DNA of 64,000 nucleotides from Paenibacillus sp. OV219 (GTDB lineage Bacteria; Bacillota; Bacilli; Paenibacillales; Paenibacillaceae): NCBI RefSeq assembly GCF_900110075.1, contig NZ_FOCJ01000006.1:62001-126000 (forward strand). The letters are read 5' to 3'. Positions 7,195 to 17,298 of this stretch are shown one piece after another. Numbering within the stretch: position 1 is the stretch's first letter; each line of letters begins with the position of its first letter. A program made the position numbers and the translations under genes. The notes beneath the pieces were generated by a model. The model searched no databases and was not told where the DNA came from. It saw only the letters and a list, made by a program, of their open reading frames with translations.

Positions 7195-8568
7195 TTAGCC
7201 TTGAATAAACACCGTCGCAATTGGCTTCCGATAAACGACCTTATAGCCGAGTCCCTTCGACAGTGCGGCGAGAGGCAGGTAGGTGACCGAATTGCCGCCA
7301 ACCTGCTGCAAGTAAGCCGGCGTCTCGAGCGGCACGGATTGGCCGTTCACTTTCATCATCGTTGCGCCGATTGTGAACGCGACTTTGTTGCTGCCGGAAG
7401 TTACCGTTGCGGTGCGCGTTCTGCCGTCCCAGGCAAGCGTTGCGTGGAGCGCGTTCGTGATGTCGCGCATGGGCAGAAACGTCGTATTATTTTTAAGGAC
7501 AGGTTTATTTGCGCCCGTCAAATCTTTGCCGTTCACTACGACACGAAGAGGTGCGCCTGCTTGAAGCGTTGCGGGATCACGGTACTCGCCCCAGATGCCA
7601 TCCGCAAACTGGCGGCCCATTACATCATAACCAGACTGCTTCGGATGAATATCTCCCTTTAATATGTATGTGTAGGTAAACTCGTTGCCAAGGAACGGCT
7701 CTGATACATCGACCATACGCACATCGTACGCTTCTTGCTTCAGCTTCCCAGTAAGCGCTTCGGCCAGCGATCTCAGCTTTTCTACGCCGTTAGTCAGCAC
7801 CTTGTACTGCTCTTCTGTAATAGCCTTGTTAATGATCGAAGGCGGCGGCACCGGTAAATATTGATCCGCGAAAACAATCGTTGCCTTCGGATTCAAGCTC
7901 AGAATGGTCCGAATCGAAGCTTCGAGCGTCGGGACATAGCTGTCCAAGTGGCTGTCCAGTCGCGCTTGCAGCTGATCTGCGCTTAGCGATTCTGCCTTAA
8001 TTTCATCGAAAAGCGACAGGAAGTCGTTGCCGCCAATCGTCATAATGACAAGATCCGCTCTCTTAAGGTCAGCAGCAAGCTGTGCGGATTTGGCTACCGT
8101 TTCATCGGCAAGCGGGTAAGTAGAGAGATTCGGCTGGATTTGCTCGGCCGTCACTGATTTGCCAGCAGCCGCGGCGTCCAGCAGTCCCTTCAAACCAGAA
8201 GACTTCAACGCGATAATGCCATAATTATTCAATTCGGCATCGCCATGATAAAGCGCCTGCTCATACACGCGCTCCACGTAGCCATACGGAATCGACTTCA
8301 CGGTCATGCCAAGCTCGTAGCCCGCTGTAAGCGAGTCGCCGACAGCAACGATATGCAGAGGCTGATTCACTTTCGCCTGCGGGGCAGCTGGAACCGCCGG
8401 TGCTGTTTGAGCAGCAGCAATCGCCGAAGCATTTACCGTGCTCATTTCTCTCGAAGGTGCGTCAGCATATGATCGATAAACCTCGGAAGACCCGAGCAAA
8501 AGTGCAACTGCCGTTAAGGATACAAACCATTTTGGTGCTTTCCTGAAATTACTAAACAATAAATCCAC
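7195..8568 (-). CDS. secreted SGNH/GDSL hydrolase with copper-amine-oxidase-like C-terminal domain
   Basis: 457 residues. A basic N-terminus and hydrophobic stretch (about 14-27) look like an export signal. The SGNH esterase/lipase domain has block I VAVGDSLTAGYE near residue 75 with the nucleophile Ser, block III IGGNDF, and the catalytic pair in GDIHPKQSGY. The last ~120 residues form a 'copper amine oxidase N-terminal' type domain (VVVNGKDL, TTFLPMRDITNAL), common in secreted proteins of this group and not itself an oxidase. The likely job is extracellular or cell-wall de-esterification; the substrate is unknown. Confidence 0.85.
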   Translation of the reverse strand: MDLLFSNFRKAPKWFVSLTAVALLLGSSEVYRSYADAPSREMSTVNASAIAAAQTAPAVPAAPQAKVNQPLHIVAVGDSLTAGYELGMTVKSIPYGYVERVYEQALYHGDAELNNYGIIALKSSGLKGLLDAAAAGKSVTAEQIQPNLSTYPLADETVAKSAQLAADLKRADLVIMTIGGNDFLSLFDEIKAESLSADQLQARLDSHLDSYVPTLEASIRTILSLNPKATIVFADQYLPVPPPSIINKAITEEQYKVLTNGVEKLRSLAEALTGKLKQEAYDVRMVDVSEPFLGNEFTYTYILKGDIHPKQSGYDVMGRQFADGIWGEYRDPATLQAGAPLRVVVNGKDLTGANKPVLKNNTTFLPMRDITNALHATLAWDGRTRTATVTSGSNKVAFTIGATMMKVNGQSVPLETPAYLQQVGGNSVTYLPLAALSKGLGYKVVYRKPIATVFIQG

Positions 8569-8678
8569 ATCCTTTTGGTTATTTATGCGTTACAATGGGT
8601 GTACAATTTTCTGAGAATTTTTCAGATTGCTGCTGTGATGTGTTAAAGAAGTCTTATCATTACCATAAAAATATTGAA

Positions 8679-8708
8679 TTGAAATTCATTGCGTTCTGAT
8701 GGTACAAT
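8679..8708 (+). promoter_or_regulatory. candidate gltB promoter
   Basis: TTGAAA (8679-8684), 18-bp spacer, TACAAT (8703-8708) preceded by TGG, an extended -10 form. It would give a leader of about 245 nt before gltB. Confidence 0.5.
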
Positions 8709-8751
8709 CAAATAATAACAAAAATTCGTACACCCGCTGTTTCACAAGAAG

Positions 8752-8798
8752 GATGCTGAAGAGCACGGCATGCTGTACAGCCGCCTCAGCGTCTTTTT
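8752..8798 (+). terminator. terminator/attenuator inside the gltB leader
   Basis: GATGCTGA pairs with TCAGCGTC, with an inner CGGC/GCCG stem, followed by TTTTTTT. It lies downstream of the candidate promoter and about 160 bases before gltB, the arrangement expected for premature termination control. Confidence 0.65.
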
Positions 8799-8958
8799 TT
8801 CGAATCATTCAGGATGACCTGTCTGTTTTGGCCCTAAGCGGTGACCGCGTGTACACCTTCATTCTAAGCGATTATGCGCTGGAATTGAAGCCGGATTCCA
8901 TGAATAAGAATCCATTCCTCCGTTTATTTAAAATTTCTCATAGAAAGGTTGCATCCAA

Positions 8959-11900
8959 GTGAAAGAGAACCAGTCAGGATTGCCGCCGAAGCAAGGTCTA
9001 TACGATCCGCAATTTGAGAAAGACGCCTGCGGAATGGGCTTTGTGGCTAACATCAAGGGAATTAAATCACACACGATCATCCAACAGGCACTGACAGTGC
9101 TTGAGAACATGGAGCATCGCGGTGGCCAAGGCAGCGAGCCGAACACAGGGGATGGAGCCGGGATCTTATTGCAAATTCCGCATACTTTCTTTGCCCGTGA
9201 AATGAAAGAGCTCGGCACACAATTACCGGCAAGCGGCGACTATGCAGTTGGTATGCTTTTCTTGTCCCAGGACGAGAGCATTCGCAGCAAGCATGAGCGT
9301 GAACTGGAAGCGATCATCCATGAGGAAGGTCAAACTTTGCTTGGCTGGCGTACCGTTCCAACGAACGACGAGAAGCTTGGACACTCTGCGAAGTCGGTTA
9401 AACCGTTCGTTCGCCAAGTGTTCATCGGGAAGAGTGCTGAGCTTCAAGATGAGCTTGCCTTCGAACGTAAAATCTACGTCATTCGTAAACGTGCGGAGAT
9501 TGCGATTCGCTATTCCGGCGCTGAAGGCGCTGATAGCTTCTATTTCTCCAGTATGTCCAGCAAAAAAATCGTGTACAAAGGGATGCTTACAACCGAGCAG
9601 GTTCGTTCCTTCTACGTCGATCTTAACGATGAGACGATGGAAACGGCGCTTGCGCTCGTACACTCCCGTTTCTCCACGAACACGTTCCCAAGCTGGGAGC
9701 GCGCGCATCCATACCGTTATCTCATTCATAATGGTGAGATCAACACGCTTCGCGGCAACGTGAACTGGATGCACGCTCGTCAAACGATGTTCGCTACGGA
9801 ATTGTTCGGTGACGATCTGGCGAAGATTAAGCCAATCATCAATCCAGACGGCTCCGATACGGCGATGTTTGACAACACGCTTGAATTCCTCTATCTCTCC
9901 GGCCGTTCGTTGCCGCATGTGGCAATGATGATGGTGCCAGAGCCTTGGTCTAACCACGAAGGCATGAGCGAAGAGAAACGTGCATTCTATGAATACCACA
10001 GCTGTTTGATGGAGCCGTGGGATGGACCAGCCGCAATGGCGTTCACCGATGGCACTCAGATCGGTGCGATTCTTGACCGGAACGGTCTTCGCCCAGCTCG
10101 TTACTATGTAACGAAGGACGATGTCATCATTCTCGGTTCCGAAGCAGGTACCGTTCACATTGATCCAGAGAACATCCTATATAAAGACCGTCTGCGTCCA
10201 GGCCGTATGCTGCTTGTCGATACACAAGCGGGCCGCATCGTTTCGGATGAAGAGGTTAAAGCCCAAATCGCATCGGAGCACCCTTACGGCGAATGGCTCG
10301 AAGAGCATCTCGTAGGTCTGGATGAGCTTCCGGATGCGCCTGAATTGCCAGAGCCTAGCCACGAAACGGTAGAGCAGCGTCAGCAGGCGTTCGGCTATAC
10401 GTTCGAGGATTTGCGCAAAGTGCTTGAGCCAATGGCAGGCAGCGGTGTTGAGCCGATCGCTTCCATGGGTTATGACGCGCCGCTTGCGATTCTGTCTGAG
10501 CGCCCGCAGCGTTTGTTCAACTACTTTAAACAAATGTTCGCGCAAGTAACGAACCCGCCGATTGACGCGATTCGTGAAGAGATCATTACAGCGACAGGCA
10601 CAACGCTTGGACCTGAGCGCAACCTGCTCAACCCTGAGCCAGAGAGCTGCCGACATATCAAGCTGGCAACACCAGTATTGTCGAACGAAGAGTTCGCGAA
10701 GCTGCGCCATATTCGCCGTCCGGGCTACAAGTCCATCACGCTTCCTACGCTGTTCACAGCGGACAAAGGCGAAGAAGGCTTGCGCTATGCCCTGAAGCAA
10801 ATGTGCGAAGCGGCTGACCGAGTTATTGCTAAAGGTCATAATATTCTTATTCTATCTGACCGCGGCGTAGATCGTGAGAATGCGGCAATTCCGTCGCTGC
10901 TTGCTGTATCTGCTCTGCATCACCATTTGATTCGCGAAGGCACACGGACGAAAGTAAGCATCCTGCTAGAATCCGGCGAGCCGCGTGAAGTGCATCACTT
11001 TGCACTCCTGCTTGGCTTCGGCGTAAGCGCAGTGAACCCGTACCTCGCATTCGAGACGCTTGATGACATGATCCGCCAAGGCATGCTGCGCGGCTTGAAG
11101 CATGATAAAGCGGTGAAGAACTTCATTAAAGCTGCAACGAAAGGCGTCGTTAAGATCCTGTCCAAGATGGGCATCTCGACAATCCAATCGTACCGCGGCG
11201 CACAAATATTTGAAGCGGTTGGTCTCAAGGAAGATGTTGTTGACCAATACTTCACATGGACACCGACGCGTATCGGCGGTATTGGCCTTGACGTCATTAC
11301 TGAAGAAACGCTTAAGCATCATAATCGTGCGTACTCCGAGCAAGAGGGCCGCGTAAGAGAGCTTGACTCCGGCGGTGAGTACCAATGGCGCAAAGACGGC
11401 GAAGATCACTTGTTCAGCCCGCAGACGATTCATACGCTGCAAATGGCTTCCCGTAACAACGACTATAAGCTGTACAAGAAATTCTCGACACTCGTGCAGG
11501 GTGAAGATAAGAAGCATCTGACGCTTCGCTCGCTGCTTGAGTTCAACTTCGACGCAGATCCGGTACCACTGGATGAAGTAGAATCCGTGGAATCAATCGT
11601 GAAGCGCTTCAAGACTGGCGCAATGTCGTATGGCTCAATCAGTAAAGAAGCACATGAGGCGCTTGCAATTGCGATGAACCGCATCGGCGGCAGATCCAAT
11701 ACAGGCGAGGGCGGCGAAGATCCAGCTCGTTACATCCCAGATGCGAACGGCGATTCCCGCCGCAGTGCGATCAAGCAAGTTGCATCCGGTCGGTTCGGCG
11801 TAACGAGCAACTATCTGGTCAATGCCGATGAAATTCAAATTAAGATGGCGCAGGGCGCGAAGCCAGGCGAAGGCGGTCAACTGCCAGGACGTAAGGTATA

Positions 11901-13563
11901 CCCTTGGGTTGCTGAAGTTCGCGGTTCGACGCCAGGCGTAGGTCTCATCTCGCCGCCTCCGCATCATGATATTTATTCGATCGAGGACTTAGCTGAGCTC
12001 ATTCATGACCTCAAGAACGCTAACCCTCGTGCCCGTATCAACGTGAAGCTCGTTTCCGAAGCTGGTGTCGGCACAATTGCAGCCGGCGTAGCGAAGGGCC
12101 GCGCAGATGTTATCCTCGTCAGCGGTTATGACGGCGGTACAGGCGCTTCTCCTCTTGCATCGATCCGCCATGCGGGTATGCCGTGGGAGCTTGGCCTCGT
12201 TGAAACGCATCAAACGCTGATGATCAACAACCTGCGTGATCGCGTCGTTGTTGAGACAGACGGCAAGATTATGAACGGCCGCGACCTTGCAATCGCAGCA
12301 TTGCTCGGCGCAGAAGAGTTCGGCTTCTCGACAGCTCCACTCGTCGTGCTTGGCTGTATTATGATGCGTGTGTGCCAATTGGATACTTGTCCGGTGGGTG
12401 TGGCAACGCAGAACCCGGAACTTCGTCAGAAGTTCATGGGCGATCCAAGCCATGTAGCGAACTTCATGCTGTTTGTTGCGAGGGAGCTGCGTGAAATTAT
12501 GTCAGAGCTTGGTTTCCGTACGATTCAAGAGATGGTCGGCCGGGTTGATCGTTTGAAGACCAAATCGCTGATCGAGAACTACAAGCTTAAAGGTATTGAT
12601 CTGACTCCGCTGCTGCATCAAGTGGAATTGCCAGAAGGCGCTGCACGCTTCTGCACGCAAACTCAAGATCATAAGCTTGAAGAATCGCTTGATATGCAGA
12701 AGCTGCTGCCGTTGGCACAGCCTGCGATTGAATCGGGTGATAAAGTTCGCGCGACATTGCCAATCACGAACATTAACCGCGTAGTCGGTACAATCGTGGG
12801 CAGCGAAGTTACTCGCGCTTACGGTGCGAAGGGCTTGCCTGAAGATACGATCTCGTTCAACTTTGTCGGCTCCGCTGGCCAAAGCTTTGGCGCGTTCGTA
12901 CCGAAGGGCATTACGCTCTCCCTCGAAGGCGACTCCAATGACTATGTCGGTAAAGGTCTATCCGGCGGCAAAATCATTGTAGCTCCGTCTCCGAAAGCAA
13001 CGTTCAAAGCAGAAGAGAACGTCATTATCGGCAATACAGCATTCTACGGAGCAACTGGCGGCGACGCATACATCAGCGGTATCGCAGGTGAACGCTTTGC
13101 GGTTCGTAACTCCGGCGTGAATGTCGTTGTCGAAGGCGTTGGCGACCATGGCTGTGAGTACATGACAGGCGGCCGCGTTGCAATCCTAGGCGTCACAGGC
13201 CGTAACTTCGCAGCAGGTATGTCCGGCGGCGTCGCGTATGTGCTTGATGAAGCAGGCGATTTCTACAAGCACTGCAACATCGAGATGGTCCTTCTGGAGC
13301 GTATCGAAGAGCAGCGCGATTCGGATGAGCTTCAATCGATGATTCAGCGCCATGTGGATTACACAGGCAGTGAAATCGGCAAACGATTGCTCTCCGATTG
13401 GGAGAAGTCCAGAGAGAAGTTTGTCAAAGTCATCCCGAAAGACTACAAGCGGATGCTGCAGCAAATCGAGAAGATGGAGCAATCCGGCTTAGTCGGAGAT
13501 GAAGCGCTTCTCGCAGCTTTCGAAGCGAATATGAAAGAGCTCGCTCGTGTAGGCGGGAACTAA
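8959..13563 (+). CDS. gltB: glutamate synthase, large subunit
   Basis: A 1534-residue GOGAT alpha chain that makes two glutamates from glutamine and 2-oxoglutarate. After a 23-residue propeptide, Cys24 begins the class II glutaminase domain ([11 protein letters not shown]). The central domain and FMN/TIM-barrel synthase domain follow ([29 protein letters not shown]). The 3Fe-4S cluster Cys lie in [15 protein letters not shown]. The C-terminal GXGXG beta-helix domain (about 1280-1490) is complete. GTG start with AAAGG about 11 bases upstream; its first bases overlap the TGA of a leader reading frame. The gene is monocistronic here: gltD is not adjacent, so the small subunit must be elsewhere. 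Confidence 0.95.
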   Translation: MKENQSGLPPKQGLYDPQFEKDACGMGFVANIKGIKSHTIIQQALTVLENMEHRGGQGSEPNTGDGAGILLQIPHTFFAREMKELGTQLPASGDYAVGMLFLSQDESIRSKHERELEAIIHEEGQTLLGWRTVPTNDEKLGHSAKSVKPFVRQVFIGKSAELQDELAFERKIYVIRKRAEIAIRYSGAEGADSFYFSSMSSKKIVYKGMLTTEQVRSFYVDLNDETMETALALVHSRFSTNTFPSWERAHPYRYLIHNGEINTLRGNVNWMHARQTMFATELFGDDLAKIKPIINPDGSDTAMFDNTLEFLYLSGRSLPHVAMMMVPEPWSNHEGMSEEKRAFYEYHSCLMEPWDGPAAMAFTDGTQIGAILDRNGLRPARYYVTKDDVIILGSEAGTVHIDPENILYKDRLRPGRMLLVDTQAGRIVSDEEVKAQIASEHPYGEWLEEHLVGLDELPDAPELPEPSHETVEQRQQAFGYTFEDLRKVLEPMAGSGVEPIASMGYDAPLAILSERPQRLFNYFKQMFAQVTNPPIDAIREEIITATGTTLGPERNLLNPEPESCRHIKLATPVLSNEEFAKLRHIRRPGYKSITLPTLFTADKGEEGLRYALKQMCEAADRVIAKGHNILILSDRGVDRENAAIPSLLAVSALHHHLIREGTRTKVSILLESGEPREVHHFALLLGFGVSAVNPYLAFETLDDMIRQGMLRGLKHDKAVKNFIKAATKGVVKILSKMGISTIQSYRGAQIFEAVGLKEDVVDQYFTWTPTRIGGIGLDVITEETLKHHNRAYSEQEGRVRELDSGGEYQWRKDGEDHLFSPQTIHTLQMASRNNDYKLYKKFSTLVQGEDKKHLTLRSLLEFNFDADPVPLDEVESVESIVKRFKTGAMSYGSISKEAHEALAIAMNRIGGRSNTGEGGEDPARYIPDANGDSRRSAIKQVASGRFGVTSNYLVNADEIQIKMAQGAKPGEGGQLPGRKVYPWVAEVRGSTPGVGLISPPPHHDIYSIEDLAELIHDLKNANPRARINVKLVSEAGVGTIAAGVAKGRADVILVSGYDGGTGASPLASIRHAGMPWELGLVETHQTLMINNLRDRVVVETDGKIMNGRDLAIAALLGAEEFGFSTAPLVVLGCIMMRVCQLDTCPVGVATQNPELRQKFMGDPSHVANFMLFVARELREIMSELGFRTIQEMVGRVDRLKTKSLIENYKLKGIDLTPLLHQVELPEGAARFCTQTQDHKLEESLDMQKLLPLAQPAIESGDKVRATLPITNINRVVGTIVGSEVTRAYGAKGLPEDTISFNFVGSAGQSFGAFVPKGITLSLEGDSNDYVGKGLSGGKIIVAPSPKATFKAEENVIIGNTAFYGATGGDAYISGIAGERFAVRNSGVNVVVEGVGDHGCEYMTGGRVAILGVTGRNFAAGMSGGVAYVLDEAGDFYKHCNIEMVLLERIEEQRDSDELQSMIQRHVDYTGSEIGKRLLSDWEKSREKFVKVIPKDYKRMLQQIEKMEQSGLVGDEALLAAFEANMKELARVGGN

Positions 13564-13580
13564 ATAAAGAGCATGACAAA

Positions 13581-13622
13581 AGAAGCCGTGTAGCGAGATG
13601 TTTCGCTACCGGCTTCTTTTTT
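13581..13622 (+). terminator. gltB terminator
   Basis: AGAAGCCG pairs with CGGCTTCT outside an inner GTAGCGA/TTCGCTAC stem, followed by TTTTTT. Confidence 0.85.
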
Positions 13623-13789
13623 ATGTCAACAATTTTACCATCCGTTATTTAAATTACCATTTATCGACAATAATAGAAGCGCTATGTGAGATTAGTCCCA
13701 CATCCTTCGACACCCTTTTTAGATTCATTTGGATATAATGAGAAAAGACAAGTACAGAAGAGAGAGAGAAGAATAAAGGAGTCGGTCAA

Positions 13790-14014
13790 GTGGATGGAGT
13801 GGTAGCCAGGAAAGATAGACTAAAGTCGTTCGGTAGAAGGTTCACTTTAATCAAAGGGAGTAGGAGCCGCGGGATGAGGAAAATAGAAGATCAGAAACAA
13901 GAGGTACATAACACCTCGCAGGCAGCCATAGAATTGGACGTACGCACCATTTTGGAGCAGCTTGGTATCGATCTTGCAAATTGGCCTGCAGACTTGCCAC
14001 CATTACAAAGATAA
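13790..14014 (+). CDS. small hypothetical protein
   Basis: A 74-residue peptide not recognised from any family. GTG start with AAGGAG eight bases upstream (13776-13781) and a -10-like GATATAAT further upstream support expression. The N-terminal half is very basic (RKDRLKSFGRR). The C-terminal half is acidic and leucine-rich (DVRTILEQLGIDLANW), probably one helix. It is followed by its own hairpin terminator, and it is not coupled to gltB, which has a terminator between. Function unknown. Confidence 0.5.
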   Translation: MDGVVARKDRLKSFGRRFTLIKGSRSRGMRKIEDQKQEVHNTSQAAIELDVRTILEQLGIDLANWPADLPPLQR

Positions 14015-14025
14015 ATATTCCGAAA

Positions 14026-14060
14026 ATGAAAACCATAGTCGGCTGACGACTATGGTTTTA
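14026..14060. terminator. bidirectional terminator
   Basis: AAAACCATAGTCG pairs perfectly with CGACTATGGTTTT around GCTGA. It serves the small plus-strand gene and the convergent XRE gene. Confidence 0.85.
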
Positions 14061-14075
14061 TTTATTTACTTATCG

Positions 14076-14444
14076 TTATTTCATGTTACGTTCTGCGCGT
14101 ACGAAAGCGATGAAGCGGCGAGCCTCTTCAGGCGAGAGCTTCAGGCCGTCGATCGTCAGATCAAAGCGTTTCAAGAGATCCTCTTCGGATAGCTCCAGCT
14201 GATCCACAAATTCACGAACAGGCGATTCGACAGTGGCATGAGGCGCGTTTGTCCGGCCGACTAGAAAATCGACAGTTACTTTGAACAAATCTGCGAACTT
14301 TGATAACGTTTCCGTGTCCGGCTCACGTCGGTTTTTCTCGTAATGGGATAGTGCCGCGCGTGATATTCCGAGCAGCCCCGCTGTCTGTTCCTGTGTCCAG
14401 CCCCGATCGTCTCTCAGTTTGGAAATCCGACTACCAATGCCCAT
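14076..14444 (-). CDS. XRE-family transcriptional regulator
   Basis: 122 residues. The N-terminal 65 form a Cro/C1-type helix-turn-helix: SRISKLRDDRGWTQEQTAGL with recognition helix GISRAALSHYEKNRREPD and KFADLFKVTVDFLVG. The C-terminal ~50 residues are an acidic helical tail (ELSEEDLLKRF, LSPEEARRFIAFV), as in SinR/ImmR-like regulators. AGGAGGAG precedes the ATG. Three related palindromes in the divergent intergenic region before the RmlB-like gene suggest autoregulation and control of that gene. Confidence 0.85.
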   Translation of the reverse strand: MGIGSRISKLRDDRGWTQEQTAGLLGISRAALSHYEKNRREPDTETLSKFADLFKVTVDFLVGRTNAPHATVESPVREFVDQLELSEEDLLKRFDLTIDGLKLSPEEARRFIAFVRAERNMK

Positions 14445-14479
14445 AATTCTCCTCCTGATTCGAAATATACAACCATCTT

Positions 14480-14495
14480 AATACGAATTGTTTAC
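14480..14495. promoter_or_regulatory. putative XRE operator, degenerate copy
   Basis: ATACGAATTGTTTAC, two mismatches to the ATACAAATTGTATC core seen twice further right, placed close to the XRE start codon. Confidence 0.4.
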
Positions 14496-14549
14496 AAATG
14501 CATGAAAAGCTACAAAATGTCACGTGTCGAAAAAGAAAAGAATTGACAT

Positions 14550-14564
14550 GATACAAATTGTATC
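14550..14564. promoter_or_regulatory. putative XRE operator, perfect palindrome
   Basis: GATACAA-A-TTGTATC, a perfect 15-bp palindrome in the divergent promoter region. A TTGACA at 14543-14548 directly abuts it. Confidence 0.65.
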
Positions 14565-14584
14565 TTAATGTATAAAGTGAAAGA

Positions 14585-14599
14585 GTTACAAATTGTATC
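14585..14599. promoter_or_regulatory. putative XRE operator, near-perfect copy
   Basis: GTTACAAATTGTATC, one mismatch to the perfect site 35 bp to its left. Confidence 0.6.
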
Positions 14600-14698
14600 A
14601 TTAGATTATTGCTGATATCTATGTTATTTAATCTTACCCTTATTTGTGAGGTCTGAAACAAGCAAAGCTAAACTTTTTTGTATAGGAGCAGATGAGTT

Positions 14699-15682
14699 AT
14701 GAAGCTGATGGTGACAGGCGGAGCAGGGTTTATCGGCAGCAACTTCATCCGTTACATGTTTGATCGGTATCCGGGCTATACGATTGTTAATTATGATCAG
14801 CTTGCTGATACGGGCAATCCCGCGCAGCTAACTGATGTATTCGGTGATGAAAGCTATCATGCTGTGCAAGGTGATATATGCGATTCGGCGCTCGTGCGTG
14901 ATACGATTATACGTTTCGATATTGATGTCGTTGTGAATTTCGCTGCGGTGACAGACATCGGCGCGCAAGGTGCAGAGGATACGGAGCGGTTAGTCCGTAC
15001 GAATGTCCTCGGGACGCAGGTGCTGCTTGATCTATGTAGAGAGCAGCAGGTGAAGCGTTTCGTGCAAATATCAACCGGTGGCGTTTATGGCTCTTTAGGC
15101 AGAACCGGTTATTTCACAGAAGAAAGCCCTTTAAATCCATGCAGTCCCTTTGATGCGAGCAAGGCAGCGGCAGATCTTCTCGTGCGTGCTTATTACAAGA
15201 CGTACGGGCTGCATGTGAATATGATTCGTTCAGCTTGCATTTACGGTCCGTTTCAACATAGTGCCGCATCTGCCGCTGCGCTGTTCATTACGAGCGCGAT
15301 GCAGAATAAGCAGCTTCCGGAGCTGGATGGCAGCTTTCATGTGCGCGATTGGCTACATGTGATGGACCTTGCTTCTGCCGTTGAACGGGTGCTGCATGAT
15401 GGTGAAGCCGGCGAGATATACAACATTGGCGGCTTTAATGAGCGCCGCGATTTGGACGTTGCTGAGCTAATCGTTGGGCTGCTGCAAAAGCCATCCTCGC
15501 TCCTTCCAGTCGCCAAGCAAAGCCGAGAGGGCAAGTATCGTAGATACACGCTCGATCCGTCGAAGATCGCTTCATCGCTCGGATGGAAGCCGAAATATAC
15601 ATTCGAGCAAGGCATTGAAGAGACCGTCGACTGGTTCGCTCGCCATCGCGTGGATGGGCTTCAATTGCAGGAACGGGTTTAG
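14699..15682 (+). CDS. RmlB-like NAD-dependent dehydratase homologue, catalytic residues lost
   Basis: 327 residues, extended SDR fold closest to dTDP-glucose 4,6-dehydratase (RmlB). The NAD site GGAGFIG (7-13), the KAAADLLVRAYYKTYGL helix and the RDWLHVMDLA and YNIGG segments are all RmlB-like. The catalytic Asp-Glu of RmlB (STDEVYG) is Gly127-Gly128 here (STGGVYG). The catalytic Tyr of YxxxK is Phe151, though Lys155 remains. NAD binding may persist but classical dehydration should not. It heads a stretch with an LCP ligase, so a cell-envelope sugar role is plausible but not shown. Confidence 0.8.
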   Translation: MKLMVTGGAGFIGSNFIRYMFDRYPGYTIVNYDQLADTGNPAQLTDVFGDESYHAVQGDICDSALVRDTIIRFDIDVVVNFAAVTDIGAQGAEDTERLVRTNVLGTQVLLDLCREQQVKRFVQISTGGVYGSLGRTGYFTEESPLNPCSPFDASKAAADLLVRAYYKTYGLHVNMIRSACIYGPFQHSAASAAALFITSAMQNKQLPELDGSFHVRDWLHVMDLASAVERVLHDGEAGEIYNIGGFNERRDLDVAELIVGLLQKPSSLLPVAKQSREGKYRRYTLDPSKIASSLGWKPKYTFEQGIEETVDWFARHRVDGLQLQERV

Positions 15683-15699
15683 GAAAGAGGTGAGCACAC

Positions 15700-16659
15700 A
15701 TGAGATTTTCCTATAAGAATCTGCTCATATGGACGAGTGCTGCCGCTGCTTCTTTCCTTCTAATTGCATCCTGCTTGGTCTGGTATCTTTATCACTCTGC
15801 AGAGCGGACAGTCGTTCGGATGCATGAGGACATCAACAAGGCGAAGCAGGTTTATGTGAGCACTGATACTGATGTTAAGACCTCCGTAACATCACCTTTG
15901 CTCGTGAGCAAAGGGAAAGAGCTGGCGCCTTTCACCGTGCTGATGCTTGGTGTAGATCAGCGCGAGAACGACCACGGCCGTTCGGATACGATGATTGTGC
16001 TTGCCGTGAATCCGCAGAAGAAATCCGTCCTTATGTTCAACATTCCAAGGGATACGCGTGTCATCATTCCAGGCAGGGCCGGTATGGATAAAATCAATCA
16101 TGCTTATGCATTCGGCGACGTGGAGATGTCGATCGGGGCAGTCGAGCAGTTTCTGGATTATCCAATAGATTATTACATTAAAGCGAATATGGAAGGCTTC
16201 ACTCGGGTCATAGACATGCTCGGCGGTGTTAAGGTCAACAATGAGGCGGCGTTCCAATACGATGGTGTGAGCTTCGCTAAAGGGAATTTGTCGCTGAAAG
16301 GTGAAGACGCGCTGAAATATTGCCGGATGCGGTATGAAGATCCAAGAGGCGATCTTGGTCGCAATACAAGGCAGCGAGCTGTTGTACAGGCTGTTATGCA
16401 TAATGCGGTCAGTCTAGCTAGTGTCACTCATTTCCACGCGCTGTTAGGTGCTCTTGGCGACAGTGTGAAGACGAATATGACCTTCAGTGAGATGAAACAG
16501 CTTGTATCTGTTTATAAACCGCAAAGCGAGCGTTTCACGACGACCGAGATCTCGGGGAAAGGTGCCATGATCGGTGGCATCTGGTATTACCTTGTCAATG
16601 CTACGGAACGAAGCCGAATTCATAACCGTTTGAAGTCGCAGCTCATGCAAGGAGATTGA
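15700..16659 (+). CDS. LytR-CpsA-Psr (LCP) family cell-wall ligase
   Basis: 319 residues. One N-terminal membrane anchor (about 10-31), then the LCP domain: FTVLMLGVDQREND near 78, RSDTMIVLAV, MFNIPRDTRVIIPG with the conserved Arg-Asp, INHAYAFGD, and CRMRYEDPRGDLGRNTRQR, the conserved Arg-rich motif that binds the lipid pyrophosphate. Family members transfer teichoic acids or other glycopolymers from lipid carriers onto peptidoglycan outside the membrane. GAGGTGA lies before the ATG, and it begins 17 bp after the RmlB-like gene, so the two are probably one transcript. Confidence 0.9.
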   Translation: MRFSYKNLLIWTSAAAASFLLIASCLVWYLYHSAERTVVRMHEDINKAKQVYVSTDTDVKTSVTSPLLVSKGKELAPFTVLMLGVDQRENDHGRSDTMIVLAVNPQKKSVLMFNIPRDTRVIIPGRAGMDKINHAYAFGDVEMSIGAVEQFLDYPIDYYIKANMEGFTRVIDMLGGVKVNNEAAFQYDGVSFAKGNLSLKGEDALKYCRMRYEDPRGDLGRNTRQRAVVQAVMHNAVSLASVTHFHALLGALGDSVKTNMTFSEMKQLVSVYKPQSERFTTTEISGKGAMIGGIWYYLVNATERSRIHNRLKSQLMQGD

Positions 16660-16728
16660 TATAGAAGGTATAAAACAAGCCCTCCGTTCATAAAGTGAAG
16701 TAGCTTTTTGGACAGGGGTGGAAAGTAA

Positions 16729-17241
16729 ATGAGCGGACGACGAAGAGGCGGGTTACCCGGAATGAAGCTGCTGCTGGGACTTGTCATCGTGCTAGTGGTG
16801 TGGCTCGGTTGGCGAAATTTCTCCGGACTGTTCCAGTCCGGAGATGATGAACAGGCGCAAGCGGCGGTAGAGCAGTTCTATTCGTTTGAGCAGCAAGGCG
16901 ATTACGGCAGCGCATGGGAGCTGTTTCATCCCGAGATGCAGCAACGCTTCAAGAAGGCGGAGTATATTCAGAACCGCGCACATATTATGATGCAGGACTT
17001 CGGCGTGAACACGTTTGATGTTCATATTGGCAGTCCTTCCCGCGTTGCCGATTGGAAGATGACCGAAGGTGCAGCGCCGATCTCAGTCGTTTACGAATTC
17101 GATGTGGAGGAATTGTTCCATAGTCAGTATGGCAACTTCACGATCGTACAACCTTGCTATGCAGCCTATGACTCGGGCAAGTGGAAGCTGCTCTGGTCAT
17201 ATGAACAATTGCACGCCGGCAATACCCAGAATGCGCATTAA
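16729..17241 (+). CDS. membrane-anchored hypothetical protein, NTF2-like fold
   Basis: 170 residues. An Arg-rich N-terminus (SGRRRGG) precedes one membrane segment (about 13-30). The outer domain (residues 40-165) has AVEQFYSFEQQGDYGSAWELFHPEMQQRF, resembling NTF2-like/DUF4878-type helices, then beta strands with aromatic residues. AGGGGTGGA precedes the ATG. It follows the LCP gene by 70 bp and may be co-transcribed. No function can be named. Confidence 0.7.
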   Translation: MSGRRRGGLPGMKLLLGLVIVLVVWLGWRNFSGLFQSGDDEQAQAAVEQFYSFEQQGDYGSAWELFHPEMQQRFKKAEYIQNRAHIMMQDFGVNTFDVHIGSPSRVADWKMTEGAAPISVVYEFDVEELFHSQYGNFTIVQPCYAAYDSGKWKLLWSYEQLHAGNTQNAH

Positions 17242-17298
17242 TGCTGCGGGGGGCAAGTCAACGCAGTTAGATTTCAGTTGAAATGAGGCGTAGATGTC

